DNA of 64,000 bases from Trifolium pratense. Its lineage: Eukaryota; Streptophyta; Magnoliopsida; Fabales; Fabaceae. The notes below the pieces were generated by a model that made no database searches, was not told where the DNA came from, and saw nothing but the letters and a program-made list of their open reading frames with translations. Both the position numbers and the translations under genes were made by a program. How positions within the stretch are numbered: position 1 is the stretch's first letter; each line of letters opens with the position of its first letter. Positions 1 through 10,575 of this stretch are shown here, one piece after another. The stretch is taken from NCBI RefSeq assembly GCF_020283565.1, contig NC_060065.1:27206409-27270408 (forward strand), in the 5' to 3' direction.

Positions 1-1173
1 GGCCTCTGTGACAGCAACTTTTTGATAATTGTTTTAAGTGCGATTAGGCACTTGTAACATGGATTTGAGGTATTCTAACATGCAATTAGGTGTTTATAAC
101 CATGATTAATTGTATTGTAATGATAATTGTTGATTATATGTGTGGAATATAATTATTGTTGATTTTGTTGATGATGTTTGTTAAATATCAAAGAAGTATA
201 TTAAGGTGTTAATCAACTTAATAAAGAAGGATATTAGAGTATGTTATTCTAATAAACACGTATATTAAGGTATAGTGTTATCTTAATAAAGAAGTAATGT
301 TGGATAGTGTTCCACATTAGTAAAGGAAGAGCTTAATGCTAATTAAAATGATTGTGAGTGAATTCATGAAAAACATATACATACATTCATGAATATATGT
401 GATATTGGATATTCCAATAAAGAATGATATCGGATTATATTTATCCGATAAAGAAGGATATTAGAGGTGAGATACTCTAATAAAGAAGATGGTACCACAT
501 GCATTAGAAATGTCTAGGGTGACATTCATGAAGTTGAAGCATTAGAGTCACATTAGGCTATGTGTGCATTTTATGATAAATGATATGTGACACATGTTTG
601 GCTAATTGTGGTATTTGATAATTGATTGTGTGAGTATTCGGTTATATGTGTTTATGTACTTATAATGGAATGATAGATGTTGATGAACATGTATAGATGT
701 ATGATATATGCATGAATATTGAGAAGTGTTTAAGTACCGTTTTACTTACACTTATATTTTGATTATGTGATCTAACTCTCATGCTTTGTGTTATGTGCTG
801 GACCGTTGGGGGTCCAGATTTTACAGGTTTTGTGGTATTCGATGTCGAGTCGTCGGTGAAGCTCCGCTCTGATTGTGACACGGGAAAGGGTTTTATATGT
901 ATATAGAGTCTCCTTATCTAGGTTGTATTTAGACTATAGAGTCTTTATAACTTTTGATATTTATTTGTAAAAACTATATCATTCGATAAAGAAGATTATT
1001 TTGTATAAACATTGTTTTTACTAATTAATTACATTAGTATTATTTTGATTGAAGAGTGTAATGCTCGAACCATGACTTTAATAATAATAATAAACTTTGA
1101 TTTTCCGCCGCGTATTTTGGAAAAAGATTTCATTAAGGTAGAAATATATAAATAAATGGGTTTGGGAGTTACA
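1..1173 (+). repeat. 5' LTR of the gypsy element, last 1173 bp
   Basis: This stretch matches 5713-6913 of the 3' LTR almost base for base. It ends GGGAGTTACA, directly before the primer-binding site. About 930 bp of the LTR lie upstream of the window. It lacks one 31-bp hairpin unit that is doubled in the 3' LTR, and it has one extra AAT in the short trinucleotide run near 1080. Confidence 0.92.
198..490 (+). repeat. Array of seven short hairpins joined by an AATAAAGAAG-type linker
   Basis: Successive inverted repeats lie at about 30-35 bp spacing, with one wider gap. The arms are 200-205/217-222 (ATTAAG), 233-238/248-253 (ATTAGA), 264-269/282-287 (ATTAAG), 295-304/311-319 (one bulge), 404-409/413-418 (ATTGGA), 429-435/443-449 (ATCGGAT) and 460-466/475-481 (ATTAGAG). 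Most hairpins are followed by AATAAAGAAG or a close variant. Stem sequences differ from hairpin to hairpin, but both arms always match, so the pairing is conserved and the sequence is not. Each linker contains or nearly contains AATAAA, the poly(A) hexamer. A role in RNA structure or 3'-end formation is inference. Confidence 0.8.
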
Positions 1174-1175
1174 AT

Positions 1176-1187
1176 TGGTATCAGAGC
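1176..1187 (+). other. Primer-binding site, initiator tRNA-Met type
   Basis: TGGTATCAGAGC lies two bases after the 5' LTR. It is the usual plant retrotransposon primer site complementary to the 3' end of initiator tRNA-Met. Confidence 0.9.
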
Positions 1188-4100
1188 CTCGTTGTCTTCG
1201 GACTGTGTGGGTTATGTGTCGATCAGAGCAGGTCTGTGCATTCAGACCAAGTGAGTATTGTGTGTCAGTCATGTTTGTCTAACAATTTTGTTGTGTTTGT
1301 TTTGTGAAATCACTTATGTTGTTCATTTAGGAACAATGAGTGGTGTGAATTGGATTAATCGATCCATTCTTTTGTTGAGTAATGGTGTGAGTGTTATACT
1401 CCTACGTTTATAATAGTTGTATATGCGTAGAGTTTAACCTTTTTGTAGTTTAAACTTGATGGATTGATGCTTATTGCTAATTGTTGATGATCCGGCATGA
1501 TATAAAACTGCATGTGACGATCCGACATGATATAAAACTGCATGTGGTAATGATTTGAAATAATTTTAAAAAACTAATATTATTTCTTGAAGATTTTGGT
1601 GAAAATATAGAGTTATTTTCTTTTGGGTAAGTGAAAATTAAATTTTCAAAATAGTGAGAAGAATAGGATGTTAGTGTATTCTAGTATGTGGTTGATATAT
1701 GTTTTGTTTATAACATGTACTAGACTAATACTAGGAACTTGAATTACTATAAATTTTATGAGTAAAAAACGTGAAGGTCTCACGAGTCTATGTTTTGATT
1801 GTTGATGCATGATTTTAATTGTACTTTCAAGTCTATAATGATGTTATATACTTGAAGTTTTGGATTTTGTGGATTGGTGAGTCGAGAAAACGAGCTTTTA
1901 GTGGGCGTAAGTTCAAAACCGTAGCAGAGCACCCAGATTTTTTGGATGTGCTCGCTAGGCGAGGAACGAACCTCGCTGAGTCTCGCTAAGTCTCACTAAA
2001 TCTCACTAAATCCTGGGGAAGTTCTGAATTGTCTCGCCAGGAGCTCGTTAGCTCTTGCTAAGCGAGGGAGCCATACCAGAGTTTTGTTTTGTTGATGCTT
2101 TAAGTAAGATTAGACACTTAAAACATGATGTGATTGATGTGATCGATAGTTATCGTAGTCAAGTAATGAGTATGTATTTAAAGCTCTAACTCTTGTGTGC
2201 TTTAAACTTGTTTTGTTAATTTTGTTGTTTTCTAGGTGAGAGACGTGTTCTTTAGATTCATTTGTTTTCAAATGAATGCTCACTAAGTGAGAAGATGTTT
2301 CGCTTAGCGAGGGAACTCGTTAGGACTCACTTTGAGTCTGAGATGTCCTGTTTTGTCTCACCGCGAACTCGATGGAGCTCGCTAAACAACCTTGACAGCA
2401 CATGGTTTTGTTGTTTCGTTCTGAATCGTTGGACGTGAGATTTTTGTTTTCTTTGTAATTTACTGTGAGTAAAATTGAAATGCAAAGATAAATGATTTTG
2501 TTATCTGAACTTGTATAGGATAATAGAATTTATTTTATACAACGTAGATTCAAAATATGACTTGAAAACTAATTTTTCATGAAAGAAAGAAGAGTAGAAT
2601 GCTAGCGAATTCTAGGATGTGTTGGTATATATTTTGTTGATAACATGTACTAGATTAATTGTCATGAAAATTGGCTTGTCATTTTTGTTATCTATGTGGT
2701 ATAGTGAATGACTATGTTATGTTCTTTAAGACGAACTTGAATGTATTACACATGCTTTGATTTCTTTATTTGCCATGATATTTTTAATGTTAAGGTAATT
2801 GTATTCTTAAATGATATGTGTATATGAAGGTGAATTGTTGAAGTTTTAGGATTCATTATTAAGCGATTGTTCACCTTCCTTAAGAAGGATTTGTAGATGT
2901 ATGTTACTTGAATATCTATGTGTAGATGTTTAGGTATCGTGGGTTAGGTTTTGTCCCTTGTATGCGACATGCGTGTAAACGATGTCGATACTAGTTTCTT
3001 CTTAGGAGGAATATGTTTAGAGACGATAGAACCGTTAGGTGTGAGCATCGGAAGTTCTAGTAGAAGAGTGCGAGTGAGTTTGAGATAAGTGGGGGAGAAG
3101 GTTATATCCCTCTGAGGTGTTTCGAACGTGAGAAGAATGAGATGAGTAGAGATGTTCTTGAAGCGGAATATTCCGGAAGTGGTGACGTTGTTCGAAGTGG
3201 AATGAATAGGAACAACAAGTTGTGAGAAACTACTAGAAGAGAAGTTGTCGGACCAAGTGTTTCGTCGTGGGGCGTTAGTGAGATTGGTCAAGTGAGATGA
3301 AGGGTATTCGGAACGGTTGGAGATCGTGTGTTGCACTAAAAGTATAGAGGCGTGTTTTGTGGACCAAAGTTGAAGTACCTGTTTGATCGAAAGAAGTCGA
3401 ATGTGAGGAAGAGGGAGTGATTAAGATTCTTGAGGAGGTGATGATTTTGAAGTAAGTTGTCATCCAAGTGGATCAAATGTTGTACCGGATGTTGGAGTAA
3501 GAAGTTTTACGTGAGTCGTGCATATGGTAGTATGTTGAATTGGTTGAACAATTTGGAATTCTAAGTCTAGTGTGTGAAGTGATTTTCAGAAGAGATTTGA
3601 GAAGCTTAGAGAAAGAGATGTGAAGATTAGTGAACCGTTGGTGTTAATTAATCAAGGAAGGGAAGTAGGTTTTAAAGTAGATGAGAATGGAATTGAGAAA
3701 TATCATAATAGGATTGGTATGCTTGTTGAATCGTTGGAAGTAAGGATTGTATGAATAATCGAGTTTATTCGAAGATGGAAGTAGGATAACGATTCGAAGG
3801 ATTTTGTGAGAGGCTTGTCGAAGAAAGGGTAATTGGATTTGGATAATGACAGGGCAATTTGTGTCGAAGTTGAATGAGATCCTAGAGGTGGAGATGAAGC
3901 TAAATGAGAGGTATCATTTTTGAATGATGAAGAATAAGAAAGTTAGCCGTTGGAGAACGTGTTGAGAATGAGTAATATGGGGTCATGTTGGAAGTGACTT
4001 GCGTTAGGTGAGAGTTTGCGAAAAGGATTACCACACATGTGAGTAGATGTTGTGTTTGAGCACATATAGTAAGGAGTTGAAGGCGATGCCTAAAGTAAGT

Positions 4101-4763
4101 GTCGGAGAGCATGTTGTAGTGCCCACAAGTTAGGAGTGAGTAAGTCTTTACTAGGAAATTTGGATTTATGGAATAGGAAGGTCAGTGGAGACTAGTGTTG
4201 ATTAGATGCATCGTGGATGTTGATGTAGTATGATCATAATCAGTGACAATGAAGTAAAAGATTTTAAGTTGTTTCATCATGGATGATGGAACGGTAGTGA
4301 TTTGGTGTGTAACTTAAAATGTATTTTGGACGAGAATTTTGGAAATTTTCTAGTGATGTCATTTTGGAGTAGACAAGAGTCATTAGTAAGAGTACTAAGG
4401 CAAAGTTAATTAGAATTGATGGACGGAAGTATCTTTCGGAGAGTGTTCGATTGGTTGTACCTGTTTTGGGGTAAAGTTGTGAGTACCGTAGAATGTGAGT
4501 CTGTGAATGTTTCGTGCGGAGTGGACGTTTTAGCGGTTTGATAAGAATGGTTTATGCCGATATCATGATTGTTGAATATCTATCGACAAATTGAGGAACT
4601 GGCCGTCCTTAATCTCTTGTTGATAAATAGACAAAAATTGTGTTGGATGGGATAAACTAATTTTGTCAAACTTTGTAATGTGTAGCGTTGAGCGTTTTGT
4701 TGGAGGGTCGGATACATGAGTGATCCGGAGTTGTTTTAGTTGCGTAATTTTCGAGGGCGAAAA
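1188..4763 (+). pseudogene. Decayed gypsy internal region without usable coding sequence
   Basis: The first 1.5 kb is a long leader with an old internal duplication: about 1656-1730 is repeated, diverged, at about 2588-2660, and both parts carry CGCTAAGCGAG-like islands (1950-2075 and 2280-2390). From about 2880 to 4763 the plus strand is purine-rich and reads like eroded polyprotein, but stops occur in all frames. No intact gag, protease, reverse transcriptase or integrase motif is legible. The small minus-strand open frames here match no pol domain and are chance. The final part resembles a chromovirus C-terminus. Confidence 0.7.
1486..1545 (+). repeat. Two tandem copies of a 30-bp unit
   Basis: Units 1486-1515 and 1516-1545 differ at two positions. 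Both contain CATGATATAAAACTGCATGT. They lie in the gypsy leader. Confidence 0.88.
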
Positions 4764-4783
4764 TTCTTTAAGGAGGGTAGAGT
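4764..4783 (+). other. Polypurine tract region of the gypsy element
   Basis: The sequence around TTTAAGGAGGGTAGAGT lies immediately upstream of the 3' LTR start (TGTAACG). It is the expected plus-strand primer. Confidence 0.75.
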
Positions 4784-5564
4784 TGTAACGACCCAATTTT
4801 CATATTATTAGTTTTCGTGTGTTAAAATATTTTATTTAACGTGGCATTTTAATTAAGTTAATAACTTGAGTTATTTATCGAGTACTTTAGTTATTAAGCG
4901 AGTAGAGTGAGTTAACGTGTTATTGGGCCAAGCCAATTGGGCTTGAGGCCCAATGGGCCTTGTGTGTGTGAGGGGCGCCCATAAGGGCACAGTGAGGAAG
5001 AGAATTCATTTCTCATGATATGATTCTTTTGTGTTCTTGAGAGGGGAAGAGAGAGCTTGAGGAGCTAGGGCAAGGGGAGAGCTAGAGATTCGAGATCTTC
5101 GTCGTGTTTTCTTCAAATACAGGTATGAGAGTAGGTTCCATAATCGTGGGTGACTCGAGGAAGGGGAGAATGTCGATTTCTCCTCACCCGAACTTCCTCC
5201 ACCCCATTTTCGTTTTAGCTTAGAACGGATTTTCTTGATGGAAATCGTTCCTAAGGTTCTTAATATGTTTAACATGCTTTTAACATGATTAATGAACGAA
5301 AATAATGGTTAAAAACGAGTTTATGAAAGATTAAACTCAAGAACTTTGTGTTCTTGAGAGTTTTGATGAAAAAGTGTTCAATCTTTACTTTTTCGATGTT
5401 TATGATGTAGATCTGAGAAAGGAACTATCCTTTTGTGTTTATCTATGTTTGTTATGCTTGAATACAAACTCTTTTGGGATTTATAACATGAAAAATGGGA
5501 TTTTTGGGTGATTTGGTGTAGAAATCGCAAGTTTTGAACTGTCCTGACAGGAGGCACTCGCTAC

Positions 5565-5712
5565 GCCTTCGCTCAGCGAACGTGTGGCGAACAGCTCGCC
5601 ACAGCTCGCCATGAGCAGGTGTCTTCCTGGCGTTATTCGCTGAGGCTCGCTAAGCCTTCGCTCAGCGAACAGGGCAGGTTCGCCATGTCTCGCTGAGCCT
5701 TCGCTCAGCGAA
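5565..5712 (+). repeat. G+C-rich cluster of the palindrome TTCGCTCAGCGAA
   Basis: GCCTTCGCTCAGCGAA occurs three times, at 5565-5580, 5654-5669 and 5697-5712. It contains 6-bp perfect arms around a single C. Related GCTCGCCA and CGCTGAG segments fill the gaps. The cluster is CpG-rich in otherwise A/T-rich surroundings. Similar motifs (CGCTAAGCGAG) occur in the interior near 1950-2075 and 2280-2390. Confidence 0.82.
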
Positions 5713-5908
5713 GGCCTCTGTGACAGCAACTTTTTGATAATTGTTTTAAGTGCGATTAGGCACTTGTAACATGGATTTGAGGTATTCTAACATGCAATTA
5801 GGTGTTTATAACCATGATTAATTGTATTGTAATGATAATTGTTGATTATATGTGTGGAATATAATTATTGTTGATTTTGTTGATGATGTTTGTTAAATGT
5901 CAAAGAAG

Positions 5909-6231
5909 TATATTAACGTGTTAATCAACTTAATAAAGAAGGATATTAGAGTATGTTATTCTAATAAACACGTATATTAAGGTATAGTGTTATCTTAATA
6001 AAGAAGTAATGTTGGATAGTGTTCCACATTAGTAAAGGAAGAGCTTAATGCTAATTAAAATGATTGTGAGTGAATTCATGAAAAACATATACATGCATTC
6101 ATGAATATATGTGATATTGGATATTCCAATAAAGAAGGATATCGGATTATATTTATCCGATAAAGAAGGATATCGGATTATATTTATCCGATAAAGAAGG
6201 ATATTAGAGGTGAGATACTCTAATAAAGAAG
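5909..6231 (+). repeat. Hairpin array in the 3' LTR, one unit longer than in the 5' LTR
   Basis: This is the same series of hairpins as at 198-490. The ATCGGAT/ATCCGAT unit of 31 bp is present twice in tandem here and once in the 5' LTR, so whole hairpin-plus-linker units can be gained or lost. Confidence 0.82.
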
Positions 6232-6913
6232 ATGGTACCACATGCATTAGAAATGTCTAGGGTGACATTCATGAAGTTGAAGCATTAGAGTCGCATTAGG
6301 CTATGTGTGCATTTTATGATAAATGATATGTGACACATGTTTGGCTAATTGTGGTATTTGATAATTGATTGTGTGAGTATTCGATTATATGTGTTTATGT
6401 ACTTATAATGGAATGATAGATGTTGATGAACATGTATAGATGTATGATATATGCATGAATATTGAGAAGTGTTTAAGTACCGTTTTACTTACACTTATAT
6501 TTTGATTATGTGATCTAACTCTCATGCTTTGTGTTATGTGCTGGACCGTTGGGGGTCCAGATTTTACAGGTTTTGTGGTATTCGATGTCGAGTCGTCGGT
6601 GAAGCTCCGCTCTGATTGTGACACGGGAAAGGGTTTTATATGTATATAGAGTCTCCTTATCTAGGTTGTATTTAGACTCTAGAGTCTTTATAACTTTTGA
6701 TATTTATTTGTAAAAACTATATCATTCGATAAAGAAGATTATTTTGTATAAACATTGTTTTTACTAATTAATTACATTAGTATTATTTTGATTGAAGAGT
6801 GTAATGCTCGAACCATGACTTTAATAATAATAAACTTTGATTTTCCGCCGCGTATTTTTGAAAAAGATTTCATTAAGGTAGAAATATATAAATAAATGGG
6901 TTTGGGTGTTACA

Positions 6914-7223
6914 TTAAGCACACTTGAAAGACACAAAATAAAATAAAAAAAATAACAACCGTCAATATAAACTTCAAATATATATTTTTTAGAGAAATAA
7001 TGTTAACATATTATTATTATTATTAATACATGCATACAGGTTGCTTTCACCGTAAAATAAATAAACATTAAAAAAAAATTCAATTCCAAAAATCAATCAA
7101 ATGATTTCAACTAAATCAAATCAAGTAGTAATTCAAAATCATTAATACACGATCTCTCAATTAATGTGAATTCAAAATTTCAAATCATTTGTTACCAAAA
7201 AATAAATTCAAATCATTCCCCAT

Positions 7224-7299
<76 letters not shown>

Positions 7300-7664
7300 T
7301 ATTATTTGGGAGGGTTTGATAGAAGGATGCTGTACACATGGCGTTCCCAAATGCATTTTTCTCCCATATTTTTCATTTTTATGATTTTTTTTTTTTGTAT
7401 TATTACAAAAGGAATTGTTTTTGAAGTGCTATACATAGCAAGCAATTATATAGTCATTATTTTTGTTGACCAAAAATCATAAATTTACTCTAATAATTAT
7501 TTTTGTACCAATTTCGTCAAAAAAAAATTATTTTTGTACCAAAGCAATTGTTTTTAAATTTTTTTTTATGAAAGGAAGATTGCCAACTGCATATACTAAT
7601 TAGGTATAATTGTCAGCTGGATATAATAATTTTTATGGTCTTCAAATTCAATTAAAAAAATATT
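6914..7664. other. Non-coding A/T-rich DNA
   Basis: I see no gene. The two overlapping plus-strand open frames at 7166-7482 run through the microsatellite and encode only low-complexity tyrosine or leucine runs, so I do not call them. Confidence 0.7.
7222..7306 (+). repeat. Compound microsatellite (CTAT)n-(TTA)n
   Basis: About eight tetranucleotide copies are followed directly by about fifteen TTA copies. Confidence 0.95.
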
Positions 7665-8146
7665 TATGACAAACAATTCTACTGTTCATTACTTTTAAAT
7701 AAATAATATTAAAATCGGCCCATTTTGCTTCTCAAATGTGAAATTTTTTCACACGGGGACATGAGATAAAATACTCCTGAAGAAAACAAATGTCTAAAGG
7801 AGAGAGATGACGATTAAGAACAAGTATATTAACCGTTAGATTAGTTTTTGCATAATGACCTTTTTTTTTATGAAAATAAAAGAACAAATATATGAACATG
7901 TGAGTTTGGAACGGGGAGTGGAGTATCACTCTCCATTATGCCATTTCTCCTTAAAATCTCCAAAATTTGGATCTTTTATCATATTTAAATAAACTATTAC
8001 ATTACATATAAAATTAATTTTACAAATAATTAAAAAAATCACAATATTAAAATTTTAATAATCCATATTTTTCATGTGTGAAAAAAAATGATCTATATTT
8101 TTCATAGAACATTAACCCGGGCGATAGCAAAGGTAAGTTATACTAG
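7665..8146 (+). mobile_element. Non-autonomous Helitron-like element, copy 1
   Basis: It matches 10131-10575 over nearly its whole length, including a block around GGGGAGTGGAGTATCACTCT. It ends AAGTTATACTAG followed by T, the CTRR-T ending of Helitrons. The terminal hairpin seen in copy 2 is decayed here (ACCCGGGCGATAGCAAAGG). No target duplication is visible, as expected for Helitrons. The left boundary is only where homology begins; I cannot find a clear 5' TC terminus. Confidence 0.6.
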
Positions 8147-8310
8147 TTATTTATATGTTTAGGAGTTTCTCTCTCTTGATCACTTTCATATGTGGCATCC
8201 TCTCATTTATCATAATCTATGTGGCAACTTGTGAGAGCATGTTTTCTTATGTGGCAACCTTTGAGAACTTCAATAGAAATTATGTAATGTATGTACTCAT
8301 ATAAGGAATT
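8147..8310. other. Short non-coding spacer
   Basis: It holds a small imperfect repeat of TATGTGGCA with CTTTGAGA-like sequence. Nothing else is supported. Confidence 0.5.
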
Positions 8311-8535
8311 TTTTTTTTTGGTGTCCTTCTCAATCAAAATTTAATGCTGATTCAAAAATAATCATTCAAAAGGAAACAATTGAATACATTTCAATTTTTT
8401 TAATGACAATGTCAATTTTTACTTTTTTTTGGTGTCCTTCTCAATCAAAATTTAATGCTAATTCAAAAATAATCATTCAAAAGGAAACAATTGAATACAT
8501 TTCAATTTTTTTAATGACAATGTCAATTTTTACTT
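8311..8535 (+). repeat. Tandem duplication, about 111-bp period
   Basis: Two copies begin GGTGTCCTTCTCAATC at 8320 and 8431. They differ by about one substitution plus the length of the T run, so the duplication is recent. Confidence 0.93.
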
Positions 8536-9025
8536 CTAATTTGATTATTTGATATTTTATTCATTATTATTATTATTATTACATTATTATTATTATATTA
8601 TATTTTAGAAACAAAGTCATTTTGTCCCATAATTTGTCAAATAGATAATTGCTATTAAATGACATTTATAATTTCGATCTTCATTCTATTAATATAAATA
8701 GCTGTGATTTGCAACCGATTTCACACACTATTGCAATTCAAAATTATACTTTTTGCAATTTTTTATCTCTATTCTTTTTTTGGGTGATTTCACTCTCATT
8801 TCCTTCAACTTTTTCGTTGTTCTATTTTCTTCTTTCAATGTTTTTTTTTCAAGTTTAATATTATATAGTATATTTTTGTATTTTGATGCTATCCTTTTTT
8901 GTGCCTACAAGGAGATAATCTTCTTTTCTTATTTTACGTCAGGTGCCCGTCTTTTTTGTGCTTACAAGGAGATAATCTTCAACTTTTTCGTTGTTCTATT
9001 TTCTTATTTTCGAAGATGTTATATG

Positions 9026-9072
<47 letters not shown>

Positions 9073-10130
9073 CTTTGTATTTAAATGATGTTTATGATTA
9101 ATCATAATTATACTAATTTTGAGCTATAATTTTTTATTAGCAGGTCCATACGGAAGAACATATTGTTCGTTATTCAAATTAGGATTAGGTATTATCAACT
9201 GATGTTAGAGTTTTAAGTATTTATTTATATTTTTTTTATATTTTATTGTCATTTTTTTAATCATGTTTACTTATTAAAAAACACTTTTTGTTCATATTAT
9301 TTTTTATTGGTGTAAATCATGCTTATAAATGTTTTTTTTTTACTATTATTAATAAATGTTGTACTCTTTTTTTTTACTCATTATTTTTTTGTTTGTCTAA
9401 TTTTTCACGTGATATTTAACAAATATACTGATAAAATAATAGAAACTCCTCGAAGGACTATACTATAGAACGAATTGCTTATAAAAAAAATCATATAGAA
9501 CGAATTGGCCAAATGTGGAACTGAGAAATTGAAGGCTTAATATGTTTCAAAACAAAATTGAAGGCTTAAGAATATCTGAACAAAAATACTCACCTTAAAA
9601 GGAATATAAAAAAAATAAAAATAGTAATTTAATTGTTTACAAAAAAAGTTATTCTTAAACTTCATACTTATCGAACAGAGAAAATGGTGTGATTGTCTGA
9701 AATATAAAAGGAATGAAGTAATTGACTTCATAGATTATTTTTCTATTTTATTTTATTATTTTATTAATTTTATTAATAAAAAAAAGTTACATAGTGATTT
9801 ATACCAAACATAATATTACAATAGGGGCTATTGATAAAAAAATAATCTACATGGAGGTATTAAGCAAAAAATAACTTACATAGGGTGGGACATACATTTG
9901 TAGATTTTATTATATAAAAAATACGATAAATATCAATTGAAAGTAAGGAAAGTGACAATGATTTTATATATAAAAAAAGAAAGAATTAAAAGTAATAATA
10001 TCATGTATTACTTTGTTTTTATTTTTCAAACATCACTGTAAGATAAACAAATAGATAAATTTTTTAAAATTTGCACAATTAACAAATAAGATATGCATAA
10101 AAAAAATGATATAAATTTTTTTTGTGTCAA
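8536..10130. other. Non-coding A/T-rich DNA with local duplications
   Basis: Small open frames at 8649-9088 consist of phenylalanine-rich and Tyr-Ile runs from the T-rich and (TA)n tracts. A 28-bp segment around ACAAGGAGATAATCTTC is repeated at about 8892 and 8960, and CTTTTTCGTTGTTCTATTTTC at about 8810 and 8982. I see no gene. Confidence 0.6.
9030..9071. repeat. (TA)n microsatellite
   Basis: About twenty uninterrupted TA copies. Confidence 0.97.
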
Positions 10131-10575
10131 GCAAATGACAAATAATTCTACTGTTCATTACACAAATGTGAAATTTTTTCACACGGAGACATGGGCTAAA
10201 ATACTCCATAAGAAAACAAATGTCTAAAGGAGAGAGATGACGATTAAGAACTAATATATATTAACCGTTAGATTAGTTTTTGCTTAATGACCTTTTTTAT
10301 GAAAATAAAAGAACAAATATACGAACATGTGGGTTGGGAACGGGGAGTGGAGTATCACTCTCCGTTCTACCATTTCTTCTTAAAATCTCCAAAATTTGGA
10401 TCATTTATCATATTTAAATAAATTATTACATTAAATATAAAATTAATTTTACAAATAATTAAAAAAACCACAAAATATTGAAAATTTAATAATCCATATT
10501 TTTCATGTGTCAAAAAAATATCTATATTTTTCATTGAACATTAACCCGTGCATTTGCACGAGTAAGTTATACTAG
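10131..10575 (+). mobile_element. Non-autonomous Helitron-like element, copy 2
   Basis: This is the better-preserved relative of 7665-8146, with a deletion of about 38 bp near its left end. The 3' end shows the diagnostic layout: a hairpin with arms CGTGC (10547-10551) and GCACG (10556-10560), 11 bases, then CTAG at 10572-10575 and a following T. It carries no coding sequence and would depend on a helicase elsewhere. Confidence 0.68.

Larger units (their letters stand above)
1..6913 (+). mobile_element. Large decayed Ty3/gypsy LTR retrotransposon, 5' end outside the window
   Basis: Two near-identical direct repeats flank a 3.6-kb interior, and the window opens inside the 5' LTR. A primer-binding site follows the 5' LTR and a purine tract precedes the 3' LTR, which fixes the orientation as plus. 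The LTR runs from TGTAACGACCC to GGGTGTTACA, so its ends are inverted. No long reading frame survives, so the copy is non-autonomous. The last interior stretch, just before the purine tract, still resembles the 3' end of chromovirus polyproteins of the Tekay/Del type, which is my basis for assigning gypsy. By eye the visible LTR parts differ by about ten substitutions and two length changes over 1.17 kb, so the insertion is recent although the coding region is dead. It was probably mobilised in trans. Confidence 0.88.
4784..6913 (+). repeat. 3' LTR of the gypsy element, complete, 2130 bp
   Basis: It begins TGTAACGACCC and ends GGGTGTTACA, after which unrelated A/T-rich DNA starts. The five bases after it, TTAAG, would be the target duplication, but the matching copy lies outside the window. 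Inside are a G+C-rich palindrome cluster at 5565-5712 and the hairpin array at 5909-6231. The small minus-strand frame that recurs in both LTRs is not a gene. Confidence 0.92.

Noticed and set aside
198..490. Regular hairpins with constant linkers, reminiscent of a CRISPR array
   Set aside because: The context is a plant LTR. The repeated part is short and degenerate, and the variable part is self-complementary, not spacer-like.
660..881. A 73-residue minus-strand open frame repeated exactly at 6403-6624
   Set aside because: It lies in the two LTR copies of the same element, so the repetition is due to the LTR and is not evidence of coding.
2944..4796. Several minus-strand open frames in the gypsy interior
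   Set aside because: The element is plus-oriented by its primer site and purine tract. These frames match no pol domain and reflect the purine bias of the plus strand.
7166..7482. Two overlapping open frames
   Set aside because: They run through the (CTAT)n-(TTA)n microsatellite and encode only low-complexity runs.
8649..9088. Phenylalanine-rich open frames, considered as a small secreted peptide
   Set aside because: There is no cysteine pattern, the start is uncertain, and the frame ends in a (TA)n tract. Composition alone explains it.
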